A DNA stretch of 64,000 bases, taken from NCBI RefSeq assembly GCF_027925525.1, contig NZ_BSDJ01000012.1:172799-236798 (forward strand), given 5' to 3'. The notes beneath the pieces are model-generated. The model had not been told where the DNA came from and made no database searches. It saw only the letters and a list, made by a program, of their open reading frames with translations. This DNA comes from Paenibacillus tyrphae. Its GTDB lineage: Bacteria > Bacillota > Bacilli > Paenibacillales > NBRC-103111. Shown one piece after another: positions 37,568 through 46,393 of this stretch. Positions within the stretch are counted from its first letter, which is position 1. Every line of letters starts with the position of its first letter. The translations under genes and the position numbers were made by a program.

Positions 37568-38674
37568 TTAATAATTGCAGCCCCGCGCATCGATCTTGAT
37601 GCGTTCCGTCACGACACCGCTGCGCACGCCGTAAATCGCATCGTTCAAATTCGGAATGACGCACGAATGGTTCGGTATAATGTCGATCCGTTCGCCGATG
37701 GACAAGGATACCTTAGCCGGATCGAACCGCAGCATGCCGTGCTCTTCGTTGAGCGCGGCAATCGCAACGTCCGGCTTCCCGACGACGATGCCGAAGCCGT
37801 CGCCATGATGCGCCCGGTCGCTCGTTAGCGCCTTCGTTCCCGCATCGATTGTCGCCATGCCCGGCAGCGGCAGGCTGACGACGGTAGCCGCGACCCGCAG
37901 TGCGCAATCCGCTACCTCCGCAAGCCCCATTTGGACGGCCGATACATCGTTGAAAATATAGTTGCCTGCCCGCACCTCCGTCACGCCCACGGCGTGCTCG
38001 CACATTTTGGCCGTGGGCGTGGAGCCTGAGCTGATCGTGTTGACCGCAAAGCCCGCTTGGCGCAAATCCGTAACGACCCGGCCGAGCGTTTCCGATTCGG
38101 CCTGCACCGCAGCGGCGACCGCATCCGGGTCCCCGCTCCGGTAAATCAGCCCGAAATAAGCCATCACGCCTTCGATGTCGATGCCCGGCAGTTCACGGAG
38201 CCGCACGGCGAAATCGACAATGTCCTTGCCCGGCTGCCGGCCGCCGCGATGCAGTCCGCCGTCCAGCTCGATCAGGACGGGCATCGGCTTGCCTGATCGG
38301 ACCCCGACGGCGGAGAGGCCTTGCGCCCCTTCCCAACTGTCGACGGTTATAGCAACCGTAGTCCGGCGGTGCAACCGCTCCAGCCGTTCGAGGTTGCGCT
38401 CCCCGATGACGGGAAAGGCGATCAAAATATCGTTCAGGCCTAGTTCGGCAAACGTTTCCGCCTCCGAAAGCTTCGCCACGGTAATGCCGACTGCTCCGGC
38501 TGCGAGCTGCATACCCGCGAACCGCAGTGATTTATGGGTTTTGATATGAGGCCGGTGCTTGATCCCGTATTGCGCCAGCTTGTCGGACATTCGCCGGATA
38601 TTCCGCTCTACCGTGTCGAGATCGACGAACGCATACGGCGTAGCAGGATAAAGCGCTTCAGGTTGATATGTCAT
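37568..38674 (-). CDS. D-serine dehydratase/D-threonine aldolase-like PLP enzyme
   Basis: 368 residues of the fold-type III (alanine racemase-like) group. The PLP lysine is in RPHIKTHKSL; a C-terminal metal site reads PNHSCVIPNLND, a His-x-Cys pair as in zinc D-serine dehydratases (DSD1 type), where the classical Alcaligenes D-threonine aldolase has His-x-Asp. Either ammonia elimination from D-serine or retro-aldol cleavage of a D-3-hydroxy-amino acid to glycine plus an aldehyde is possible. Its start overlaps the end of the response regulator gene by 17 bases. Confidence 0.8.
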   Translation of the reverse strand: MTYQPEALYPATPYAFVDLDTVERNIRRMSDKLAQYGIKHRPHIKTHKSLRFAGMQLAAGAVGITVAKLSEAETFAELGLNDILIAFPVIGERNLERLERLHRRTTVAITVDSWEGAQGLSAVGVRSGKPMPVLIELDGGLHRGGRQPGKDIVDFAVRLRELPGIDIEGVMAYFGLIYRSGDPDAVAAAVQAESETLGRVVTDLRQAGFAVNTISSGSTPTAKMCEHAVGVTEVRAGNYIFNDVSAVQMGLAEVADCALRVAATVVSLPLPGMATIDAGTKALTSDRAHHGDGFGIVVGKPDVAIAALNEEHGMLRFDPAKVSLSIGERIDIIPNHSCVIPNLNDAIYGVRSGVVTERIKIDARGCNY

Positions 38675-40325
38675 GACGATTCACCTCGGATTCCGATTGT
38701 GGGGAAGCATACTTGTCCCGGTATTCCTGGGGCGTCAGCCCCGTATGCTTTTTAAATACGTTGATAAACGAATGCGCCCGCTGATAGCCGACGTCCGCCG
38801 CGATTTCGTAAATTTTCCCCGGGGTATGGAGCAGCAGATGGGCCGCCTTCTCCATGCGAAGCCGATGGACGTAATCGCTTATGTTCTCGCCGGTTTCGCG
38901 CTTGTAAATCTTGGAAATATAGACCGGATGCATATAAACATGCTCGGCTATCGCCGTCAAGGAAACGTCCTCCGCCAGCCGCCGCTCGACGAACTGCCGG
39001 ACATCGGCGATCAGCTTCGCCCGAGAATGCTTCGTTTCGCTTTCGGTTTCGCAGCGCAGGCTGTTCATGAGCGCCACCGACCAGTCCTGCAGATGCCGGA
39101 CGGAACGGTACGGCACGCCCTGCAGCAATTGGTCGTAGCCCGGCCCGATCAGCCCGGAGAGCGGCCGGCCGTTCTTGTGCGCATAAGACGCCGCCGCCGA
39201 GGCGATGGCGAAATAAGCTTCGAGCAGCAGCTCCTGAATGCAGCCGCTCCTCGTTTGCAGCTCTCCGAAAATAAGCTCGATCCGCTTGTCCGCCGCATCC
39301 CATCGGCCAGCCTCAAGCAGCTGCGCGAGCGACGGAAGCTCGTACAGCGATGCGAGGGACCGCAGCTCCGTCCGTTCGGGCAGCCCATCCGCCGCAGTCA
39401 AAATCAAGTCCTGCTCGTTCCCGACCCTTCTCCGCAAAGCAGACAACGTACCATCGTACAGCGCTGCCAGATCCCCAGGAAACGTTCCTTCCCGGCTGAT
39501 GACAATCGTCGCTTCGCCTTTCAAATAGGCGTGGATGGCCTCCTGCAATTGCTCGGCGGCACGTTCGAGCGCCTGCTGCCGCTCCTCCTCCCCTTCGCCG
39601 GTAGCTTCCGACGATACCGCGAATACCAGATAATCGTACGTGTCTTTGCCCGCCCAAAGCTGAAAACCCGGCGCGAACAGCTCCCCGGCGATATTACCCA
39701 CCGCGTATTCCACGAGCGCAAGGCCGCGCGGGTCGTAGCCGAAGAACGGCTTTTCGAGGCGGACGAGCAGCAGCGAAACCGGCTTCCCGAACAAATCGGG
39801 CACGCCGAGCATCTCCATTTTATCCCGGAGGTCGGTTTCGAAGTAGCGTTTGCCGAGGAGCAGTTCGCCAAGCAGCGTGCTCCGCAGCTGCGGCAAGTTT
39901 TCGCGCAGCGTCCGGGCGATCCGCTCCTGGGAAATTACCGCGTTCCATTCCTCCCGAACCGTCTCAAGCACGCCCGAGACCGTGTCCAGCAGCTCTTCGT
40001 CGGTTACCGGCTTCAGCAAATAGCTTGCGGTTCCGTTGGCAATCGCTTCCTTGGCATATTCGAACTCGGCGTACCCCGACAGCAGGATGCATTTCGTTTT
40101 GGGCCATTTGTCCCGGATGTGCCAGGAAAGCTCAAGACCGGTCATTCCCGGCATCCGGATATCCGAGATGACGATGTCGATCGCATGCGCATGCAGCAAT
40201 TCGAGCGCTTCGAACGCCGAATAACCCTTATGCACGGCGGCGATGCCGATTCGCTCCCACGGGACGAGCTCGGCGAGACGTTCCACCACGTGGGCCTCGT
40301 CATCCACGATCAATAGCTGCGCCAT
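38658..40325 (-). CDS. YesN-type response regulator (receiver, long linker, AraC HTH)
   Basis: 555 residues. Receiver at residues 1-120 (LLIVDDE, phospho-Asp in DIVISDIRMPGMTG, Lys in YLLKPVTDEE), a long middle domain to about residue 440, then AraC HTH at about 445-545 (LTAIAEHVYMHPVYISKIYKR, and VGYQRAHSFINVFKK). It overlaps the kinase gene by 26 bases and the aldolase-like gene by 17 bases, so the three are translated from one message. It probably activates the importer operon; the direct repeats at 45375-45403 are candidate binding sites. Confidence 0.9.
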   Translation of the reverse strand: MAQLLIVDDEAHVVERLAELVPWERIGIAAVHKGYSAFEALELLHAHAIDIVISDIRMPGMTGLELSWHIRDKWPKTKCILLSGYAEFEYAKEAIANGTASYLLKPVTDEELLDTVSGVLETVREEWNAVISQERIARTLRENLPQLRSTLLGELLLGKRYFETDLRDKMEMLGVPDLFGKPVSLLLVRLEKPFFGYDPRGLALVEYAVGNIAGELFAPGFQLWAGKDTYDYLVFAVSSEATGEGEEERQQALERAAEQLQEAIHAYLKGEATIVISREGTFPGDLAALYDGTLSALRRRVGNEQDLILTAADGLPERTELRSLASLYELPSLAQLLEAGRWDAADKRIELIFGELQTRSGCIQELLLEAYFAIASAAASYAHKNGRPLSGLIGPGYDQLLQGVPYRSVRHLQDWSVALMNSLRCETESETKHSRAKLIADVRQFVERRLAEDVSLTAIAEHVYMHPVYISKIYKRETGENISDYVHRLRMEKAAHLLLHTPGKIYEIAADVGYQRAHSFINVFKKHTGLTPQEYRDKYASPQSESEVNRHDIST

Positions 40326-42054
40326 CCTCCGAATCCCTCCCCCATGTCAACGTGACGCGCAGCCCGCCGAGCGGACTGTGCGAAAGCTTGAGTCCTGCTC
40401 CTTCGCCGAAGACGTAGCGCAAGCGCTGGTGCACGTTCCACACCCCGAAGCCCGATGCGGCCTCCTGCGGAAGCGCAAGCTGCTGCTCCATGCCGGCGAT
40501 CGACTCATCCGTCATGCCGACGCCGTTGTCGTCCACGACGATTCGGCACAAGCCTTCGCTCAGACTTCCGGATACCCGGATGACGGCTTCGCCCGGCTTG
40601 TTCTCGATGCCGTGAACGATGGCGTTCTCCACAATCGGCTGCAGCAGCAAGCGAGGGATGGGCAGCTCCAGCATCGTCTCCGGGACATCCAGCTCGCAGC
40701 GAAGCCGTCCGAGCCGCAGGTTATGAATGGTCAAGTAATTGGCCACGAGCTTCATTTCTTCGCCAAGCGCCGCCGTCCGGTTTTCCATACGCGTGGTGTA
40801 ACGGTAATATTCGGCGAGATTGTGCGCCATCGCCACGACCGATCTCGTATCCTCCAGCATCGCGGTATTGACGATAAAGAACAGACTGTTATACAAAAAA
40901 TGCGGATTGATCTGCGCCTGCAACTGCTTGAGCGTCGCTTCGTGAAGCCGGATTTTCTCGGCGTATACCCGCTGCACCAAATCTTGGATCTGTTCAGCCA
41001 TCTCGTTAAACCGGTCGATCAGGAAGTCAAACTCGTTGTTCGGCCGGTAACGGATGCGAGCGGACAAGTCTCCCTTCTTGAGCAGCCGCACGCCGTTCAG
41101 CAGCTTGCCGATCGGCTTCTGGACGTTGCGGTAAAGCAAATAAGCGGCCAAACAGCTCATGCCTAGCAGCAGGCCGAGCGCTGTGTAGAACAGCAGATTC
41201 GTCTTGCGGATCGGCGCCAAAATGCTGTCGACGGGCACGTAATCGACCAGATACCAGTTCAACTGCCTGGACTTGACATAGTACACCGCAACCTGCCGAC
41301 CGGCGACCGGTGCGACGAAGTGACCGCTTTCCTCCAGCGATTGTCCTTCCAGCATACGAACGATGGCCTGCACGGAGCCGTCGTTCATCGTGGCGCTGCC
41401 GATCGGGGCAAAGCCGCTCCGGTACAGAAACGGATCGCCTTTGCCGCCCGTTTTTACCTGATCGAGCATGGCGGAGATGTTGGCAACCGGAAAGCTGACC
41501 TGAATCATCGCTTGGATCGCGGATGGATCGGTTGCCCCAAGCGGATCGACGATCTGGCGGGTGAAGCGGGCCCCCGGCGTCCGGGCGTCACCCCGTACAG
41601 TCCCGTCGTAAGTCCAACTTTTCAGCGGTGCGAATTTGTCGATATCCTCCGGGTCGTAGGACTTGAATATATTGGAAGATATGACAATCTGGTCTTTGGG
41701 CAAATAGACCGTCAAATCGTTCGTCCAGGTGGCGGAAACGCTCTGCAGACTGATTTTCTGCATCAGGCGGGTCTGCTCCTTCAGCTTGTCGTACGGCTTA
41801 TCCGATCTGCGGTCGACAAATTCGCGCAGGTACGGGTCCGAATTCAGAATAACGGGAAGCATCGCAAGCTGTTCGACCGTCGAATCAAACTGCTGCAGGA
41901 AAAAGGACAGCCGGTTGAGACTCGACGACTGAATTTCTTCCCGCACAACGTTCACGCTGACTTGATTGGTGTAAATGTACAGAAAGAGCACGGGCGTGAG
42001 CAGCAATGCAATGAGCACTAATACCTTGGTGAAGATCGTTGGCTTTCCCGTCAT
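40300..42054 (-). CDS. YesM-type sensor histidine kinase
   Basis: 584 residues from the ATG at 42054 (AAGGAG 10 bases upstream). Membrane helices at about residues 10-32 and 290-310 flank an extracellular sensor of roughly 250 residues. HAMP follows (YRNVQKPIGKLLNGVRLLKK), then the His_kinase box LKQLQAQINPHFLYNSL and HATPase_c (PIVENAIVHGI, DDNGVGM, GVWNVHQRLRY). It partners the overlapping YesN gene. Its position behind an importer operon suggests it senses the imported compound or its binding protein. Confidence 0.9.
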   Translation of the reverse strand: MTGKPTIFTKVLVLIALLLTPVLFLYIYTNQVSVNVVREEIQSSSLNRLSFFLQQFDSTVEQLAMLPVILNSDPYLREFVDRRSDKPYDKLKEQTRLMQKISLQSVSATWTNDLTVYLPKDQIVISSNIFKSYDPEDIDKFAPLKSWTYDGTVRGDARTPGARFTRQIVDPLGATDPSAIQAMIQVSFPVANISAMLDQVKTGGKGDPFLYRSGFAPIGSATMNDGSVQAIVRMLEGQSLEESGHFVAPVAGRQVAVYYVKSRQLNWYLVDYVPVDSILAPIRKTNLLFYTALGLLLGMSCLAAYLLYRNVQKPIGKLLNGVRLLKKGDLSARIRYRPNNEFDFLIDRFNEMAEQIQDLVQRVYAEKIRLHEATLKQLQAQINPHFLYNSLFFIVNTAMLEDTRSVVAMAHNLAEYYRYTTRMENRTAALGEEMKLVANYLTIHNLRLGRLRCELDVPETMLELPIPRLLLQPIVENAIVHGIENKPGEAVIRVSGSLSEGLCRIVVDDNGVGMTDESIAGMEQQLALPQEAASGFGVWNVHQRLRYVFGEGAGLKLSHSPLGGLRVTLTWGRDSEDGAAIDRG

Positions 42055-42157
42055 GATGTCACCGCTCCTTGCGGAATTGTAGTGTGCGCCAGCCATCCGA
42101 TTCCGAACCATAAACGATAAAAGCGCCGTTCTCCGCCCCGGCCGTTCCCCGCAGATA

Positions 42158-42979
42158 CTACCCTTTCACCGCCCCCGCCGACAGGCCACTGACGATATAC
42201 CGCTGTGCAAGCAGCGCAATAATCAGCACGGGCAGCGTAATGATGCAGGCTGCGGCCATGAGAGCCCCCCAATTGATTTCGGAGTAGGACATGAAGTTGT
42301 AGACGGCGACGGGAAGCGTTTTCGTGCGGTCGCCAGCCAAAATGATCGAGAACATAAAATTGTTCCATGAAAAAATAAAGGATAGCAGCGAAGAGGTAAT
42401 AATGCCAGGCCCCGAGATCGGAAGCACGACGCGCCGGAATACTTGGGAACGGGTGCAGCCGTCGATCAGCCCGGCCTCCTCGATTTCGGTCGGAAGCCCC
42501 TCAAAGAATGATATCATGATCCAGATGATAAAGGGCAGTCCTACCAGCATATGGCTTAAAATGAGCGACGTAAAGCTGTCGACGAGCCCCAGCTTCGAAA
42601 AAATGATAAACCACGGAATCAAAAACGTAATGCCGGGAATGATCCGAGCGACAAGAATGACAAGGCCGAGGCCCTGCAGGCGGTAGCGGGCGATGGCGTA
42701 AGCTGCAGGCAGTCCCAGAAGAAGCGAGCCGATCGTCGAGCCCGCCGCAACGAAGAAGCTGTTCCAGATAAAGATTAGGAAATCGTATTGACCGAATACG
42801 CTTGCATAATTTTTGCCGGTAGGCTCGAATACGAAAAATTGGCCGGTCGACATGATCTGCGACTGCGTCTTGAAGGAAGCGAGCAGCATCCAGATGAACG
42901 GGAACGAGAACACGAGCACGACGAGCAGCGTCAGTCCCGACAAGATGGCGTTGGTGATCTTTTGTTTTTTCTTTTTCAT
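42158..42979 (-). CDS. CUT1 ABC transporter permease, MalG type
   Basis: 273 residues; very basic N-terminus, six membrane helices, EAA loop EIEEAGLIDGCTRSQVFRRV and the ending LSAGAVKG typical of this group. The start overlaps the stop of the partner permease gene by four bases (ATGA). Part of the importer of the catabolic island; ligand unknown. No ATPase gene is nearby. Confidence 0.92.
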   Translation of the reverse strand: MKKKKQKITNAILSGLTLLVVLVFSFPFIWMLLASFKTQSQIMSTGQFFVFEPTGKNYASVFGQYDFLIFIWNSFFVAAGSTIGSLLLGLPAAYAIARYRLQGLGLVILVARIIPGITFLIPWFIIFSKLGLVDSFTSLILSHMLVGLPFIIWIMISFFEGLPTEIEEAGLIDGCTRSQVFRRVVLPISGPGIITSSLLSFIFSWNNFMFSIILAGDRTKTLPVAVYNFMSYSEINWGALMAAACIITLPVLIIALLAQRYIVSGLSAGAVKG

Positions 42980-43866
42980 GTCGCTCCCTCCAAACGTTTG
43001 CGGAACCAGATCATCAGCAGCGTGAATCCCATCACAAGCGCGAAAAATACGACCAGCAGCGACGAGGCCAGTCCGAGCTTGAAGTACTGAAAGCCGAGCG
43101 TATAGCCGTAAATGTTCAGCGTCTCGGATTTCATGTTCGGGCCGCCCTGCGTCGTGGAGTAAATGATGTCGAACGTTTTGAGCACGTCGATCAGACGCAG
43201 CATAAAGGCGACCATAATCGTCGGGCGCAGCATCGGCAGCGTGAGATGAACGAATTTTTGCCAGGGCGTCGCCCCGTCCACATCGGCGGCTTCATAAGGC
43301 TCCGACGGGAGCGTCGACAGCCCGGCCATCACGATGAGCGCGATCATCGGCGTCCATTCCCAGACGTCGATCACGATGAGCGAAGGAATCGCCTGCGTCG
43401 GCGAAGCGATCCAGAGCTGCGGCTCCAGGCCGAACGCCTTGAGCACATGGTTGGCGAGGCCGATGGAAGGCTCGTAAATCAGCACCCAGACGAGTCCCAT
43501 CGCGACGGGCGTTGCCACCATCGGCAGCAGAAATAACGTTTTGACGAAATTTTTGCCGCGAAAATCGCGGTACAGCAGCATGGCGATCGCGACGCCGAGC
43601 ACCGTTTCCAAAATCAGCGCCCCGGCCGAGAACACGAACGTATTTTGGACCGCCTGCCAGAACCGGGAGTCGGAAAGCAGCGTCGTATAATTGGCAAGTC
43701 CCACCCATTTCGGCGGCGTCGCCGACGACATGCTCCATTCGTAGAAGCTGATGCGGAATGTGTACAAAATAGGGAAAACCATCATCAGCAGGACGAACAA
43801 AACGGCGGGCATCGTGTAAATCCATTTCAGGTTCCGGTCGAACCAGTTCGTCGGCATATGCATCAT
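42976..43866 (-). CDS. CUT1 ABC transporter permease, MalF type
   Basis: 296 residues; a GGAGG site precedes a cluster of three ATG codons, so the exact start may be up to three codons later. Six membrane helices, EAA loop EPYEAADVDGATPWQKFVHL and the pre-helix segment TTQGGPNMKSETLNIYGY. It follows the binding-protein gene but is separated from it by a strong hairpin at 43895-43921. Confidence 0.92.
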   Translation of the reverse strand: MMHMPTNWFDRNLKWIYTMPAVLFVLLMMVFPILYTFRISFYEWSMSSATPPKWVGLANYTTLLSDSRFWQAVQNTFVFSAGALILETVLGVAIAMLLYRDFRGKNFVKTLFLLPMVATPVAMGLVWVLIYEPSIGLANHVLKAFGLEPQLWIASPTQAIPSLIVIDVWEWTPMIALIVMAGLSTLPSEPYEAADVDGATPWQKFVHLTLPMLRPTIMVAFMLRLIDVLKTFDIIYSTTQGGPNMKSETLNIYGYTLGFQYFKLGLASSLLVVFFALVMGFTLLMIWFRKRLEGAT

Positions 43867-43894
43867 CTCCTCCGCTTCGACTTGTCATGCAAAA

Positions 43895-43921
43895 GGATGC
43901 GCCCGCCAAATGGGCGCATCC
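43895..43921 (-). terminator. Intercistronic terminator between binding protein and permease genes
   Basis: GGATGCGCCC (43895-43904) pairs perfectly with GGGCGCATCC (43912-43921) around a 7-base loop; TTTT follows on the minus strand. A partial terminator here would let the binding protein be made in excess over the membrane subunits, as is common in binding-protein operons; it can also protect the upstream message. Confidence 0.75.
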
Positions 43922-43935
43922 TCCATTCCGCACGC

Positions 43936-45261
43936 TTATTTTCCTCTCTCCTTGTCGATCAGGGCTTGAAACTCCTTGTTCGCCTGCTCGGCGGCGGCTT
44001 TGATGTCTTCGCCGGTAATCGCCTTCTGAACGATGGCCCCGATAATGTCCCGCGCCTCGCTGACCTTGTCGACGGACGGTACGGAATGGTCGACGCCTCC
44101 CTTTTGTGTTTCCTTGGTCACTTCGGCAAGCTCTTTCGGGAAGGCGGTGATACCTTCCGGACTGTTCCATACCGACATGCGCGCCCCCGGATTTCCTTTT
44201 TTCTGGGTGGCTGTCACGGTCTCCTTGCTGGTCGCCCATTGGATGAAGGCCCATGCAGCGTCTTTTTTCTTGGATTTGGCATTCATCGCGAGGCTCCAGG
44301 AAGTAACGTTGAACGGCTTCGAACCTTCCTTGCCCGCCGGGAAGCTGGCGAAGCCGACCTTGTCGGCGACCTTCGATTTTTCCGGATCGGTCGTATTCTT
44401 GAAGAGCGAATTCGCGTCCGCGAAGAACGCGGCCTTGCCCTGCGCGAACACGCCGATCGCTTGCGGCCACGACATGTTGAGCACTCCGGGAGGGCCGAAG
44501 TCTTTCAGCAGCGTGGCATAGGTGGTCATGCCTTTGATCGCTTCCGGCGTGTTGACGGTCGCCTTGTCGCCGTTCATAAAGTCGCCGCCTTCGGAGTACA
44601 TGAACGACGAGATTTGCGAGACTAGCGGAGAACGCTGCCCTCGGGCGGCGAAGCCGTACAATTCGTTCTTCGGATCGTGAAGCTTCTTGGCGGCGGCGAG
44701 CAGCTCGTCCATCGTTTTCGGAACGGGGATGCCCGCTTTTTCCAGCAGGTCCTTGCGGTAGTACAAGATGTGCTGCTCCGTTATAATCGGGATGCCGTAC
44801 TGCTTTCCGTTCACCGTATTGGAGCTGACGGACGCTTTGGAGAAGTCGGTGAAATCGTAGGCGGCATCCTTTTTCAGGTAATCGTCAAGCGGGGCAATCC
44901 AGTCGTTCTTGACGAACATCCGCGCTTGCTGAAGCGGGCTCATCATGAATACGTCCGGCGTCTCCGACGCAGCCGTCAGCTGCACGGTCAGCTTTTGCGC
45001 CAGTTGGTCCTCGAAAAAGCTCTGCACGTCCACCTTCATCCCCGTGCTCGCTTCGAATTGCGGAAGCAGCTCCTTGATCGCGTCTCCCCAAGGATGGTTG
45101 GCGGTGACGATCGACAGCTTTTGCCCTGCGAAAGGCTTGTCCGCATTTTGTCCCGGCTTGCTTTCGCCCGGCTTCGCCTCGCCACCGCAGGCGGCAAGCA
45201 GACCCGCCGACAGGACGGAGACAAGTCCGGTTTTCAGCGCGCGATTCATGGTTTGGTTCAT
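43936..45261 (-). CDS. Family 1 solute-binding lipoprotein of the catabolic island
   Basis: 441 residues from the ATG at 45261 (GGGAGGTCG upstream). Lipoprotein signal with lipobox LAAC (Cys near residue 26). The mature protein has the usual two-lobe features: LSIVTANHPWGDAIKELLPQ, PDVFMMSPLQQARMF, QHILYYRKDLLEKA. It is the first gene of the unit running through both permeases, the YesMN-like pair, the aldolase-like enzyme and the M20 hydrolase. Ligand unknown. Confidence 0.9.
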   Translation of the reverse strand: MNQTMNRALKTGLVSVLSAGLLAACGGEAKPGESKPGQNADKPFAGQKLSIVTANHPWGDAIKELLPQFEASTGMKVDVQSFFEDQLAQKLTVQLTAASETPDVFMMSPLQQARMFVKNDWIAPLDDYLKKDAAYDFTDFSKASVSSNTVNGKQYGIPIITEQHILYYRKDLLEKAGIPVPKTMDELLAAAKKLHDPKNELYGFAARGQRSPLVSQISSFMYSEGGDFMNGDKATVNTPEAIKGMTTYATLLKDFGPPGVLNMSWPQAIGVFAQGKAAFFADANSLFKNTTDPEKSKVADKVGFASFPAGKEGSKPFNVTSWSLAMNAKSKKKDAAWAFIQWATSKETVTATQKKGNPGARMSVWNSPEGITAFPKELAEVTKETQKGGVDHSVPSVDKVSEARDIIGAIVQKAITGEDIKAAAEQANKEFQALIDKERGK

Positions 45262-45306
45262 GATATTTCGACCTCCCTTATAATGTACATGGCGGCGGGA
45301 TTCGTT

Positions 45307-45347
45307 CGAAAGCGCTATCATAATAAGTTGTTCCCGCTATAGCTCAA
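45307..45347 (-). promoter_or_regulatory. Promoter with cre-like site for the second importer
   Basis: On the minus strand: -35 TTGAGC (45347-45342), 16-base spacer, -10 TATTAT (45325-45320), immediately overlapped by TGATAGCGCTTTCG (45320-45307), a cre match at 12 of 14 positions. The start codon follows about 45 bases later. CcpA binding here would block the promoter. Confidence 0.65.
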
Positions 45348-45374
45348 GCCTAAACGATTTCACGCAATGTTGAA

Positions 45375-45403
45375 ATAACGCAGATTAAGCATTCATAACG
45401 CAG
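45375..45403 (-). repeat. Direct repeats upstream of the importer promoter, likely activator site
   Basis: CTGCGTTAT occurs twice on the minus strand (45403-45395 and 45383-45375), 20 bases apart, that is two helical turns, and ends about 28 bases upstream of the -35. This spacing is typical for AraC-type activators. Candidates are the YesN encoded in the same operon or, less likely, the DeoR regulator encoded just upstream. Confidence 0.5.
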
Positions 45404-45430
45404 GTTCAACAAGTTGCCGCAACAAAAATA

Positions 45431-45451
45431 GAGCAAGCCGGCCGCTCGCTC
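45431..45451 (-). terminator. Terminator of the deoR-family gene
   Basis: GAGCAAGC (45431-45438) pairs with GCTCGCTC (45444-45451) with one mismatch; on the minus strand the stem is followed by TATTTTTG. It lies 24 bases past the stop at 45475, so the importer is transcribed from its own promoter. Confidence 0.7.
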
Positions 45452-45474
45452 CAGGTTCAGCACGATCTTACTTT

Positions 45475-46248
45475 TTAGTCTTCCGCCATAAGAATCTCGA
45501 TGTCCTTCTCTCTCAGCTGATCGATCCAGTCGGCCGGACATTCCCTGTCGGTGATAATCATCGAAATATCTTGCAGCGCCGCGATGTTGGCGAATGTCGT
45601 TTTGCCGAATTTCGAATGATCGGCCAATACGATCGATTCTTCGGCCCGCTCGATCATTTTGCGTGAGACGCTCGCTTCGTTCAAATCATAGTCCGTAATC
45701 CCTTCGACGAGCGAAATTCCGCCAACGGAAATGAACGCTTTGTGTACTTTGAACTGCTGAAGCATCGCTTCGGTCAGCGTTCCCCCGACGGATTGCTGAT
45801 TCACGTTGACCGCGCCGCCGGCAAAAATAATTCGGCCCTTGAACAGCTCCATCGCTAGCAGCAGCACCGGTACGGAATGGGTCACGACGGTTACGTCGGG
45901 CCGGTTCTGCAAATAACGGACGATCTCCATCGTCGTCGTTCCGTTGTCGATCATGATCGTTTCGCCTTCTTTGATCAGCGAAGCCGCCAGCTTACCGATG
46001 GACGTCTTGGCGCCGTTGTTCATTTGCTCCCGCTGGATGAACGGCGGCTCCCAGCTATCCATGCGGGCTTTGACCGCACCGCCGTACACTTTTTTGAGCA
46101 GGCCTTCCTTCTCCAGCCTGTCCAGATCCCGCCGGATCGTTTCCGGCGACACGTTCAACTGCTCGGCCAGCGCATGCACCTGCACTTTTTCGTCCTGCAG
46201 CAGCTGCCCCATAATTGTTTTTTTGCGTTCCTCGAACGTTAATGACAC
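45475..46248 (-). CDS. DeoR-family transcriptional regulator
   Basis: 257 residues. N-terminal HTH at residues 5-60 with the family pattern VHALAEQLNVSPETIRRDL and LEKEGLLKKVYGGAV; C-terminal DeoRC sugar-phosphate sensor (IGKLAASLIKEGETIMIDNGTT, ..VGG..LTEAM.., ..ADHSKFGKTTF). These proteins usually repress sugar operons and release DNA on binding a sugar phosphate. It sits in front of the importer operon. TTGTTGAA occurs both in front of this gene (near 46281) and upstream of the importer promoter, a weak operator candidate. Confidence 0.9.
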   Translation of the reverse strand: MSLTFEERKKTIMGQLLQDEKVQVHALAEQLNVSPETIRRDLDRLEKEGLLKKVYGGAVKARMDSWEPPFIQREQMNNGAKTSIGKLAASLIKEGETIMIDNGTTTMEIVRYLQNRPDVTVVTHSVPVLLLAMELFKGRIIFAGGAVNVNQQSVGGTLTEAMLQQFKVHKAFISVGGISLVEGITDYDLNEASVSRKMIERAEESIVLADHSKFGKTTFANIAALQDISMIITDRECPADWIDQLREKDIEILMAED

Positions 46249-46393
46249 CGCCGCCCCGCCCTTCTTTGATTTATGCTTATTGTTGAATGTTTGTGTTGTT
46301 TATTGTTTTATGGTAGCGTGCCGCTAGTGGGATGTCAAACGGTAAGAACGGCCGAGCATATCGAACTGCCGGTCAATGGAGCCCGGTGGCGGC

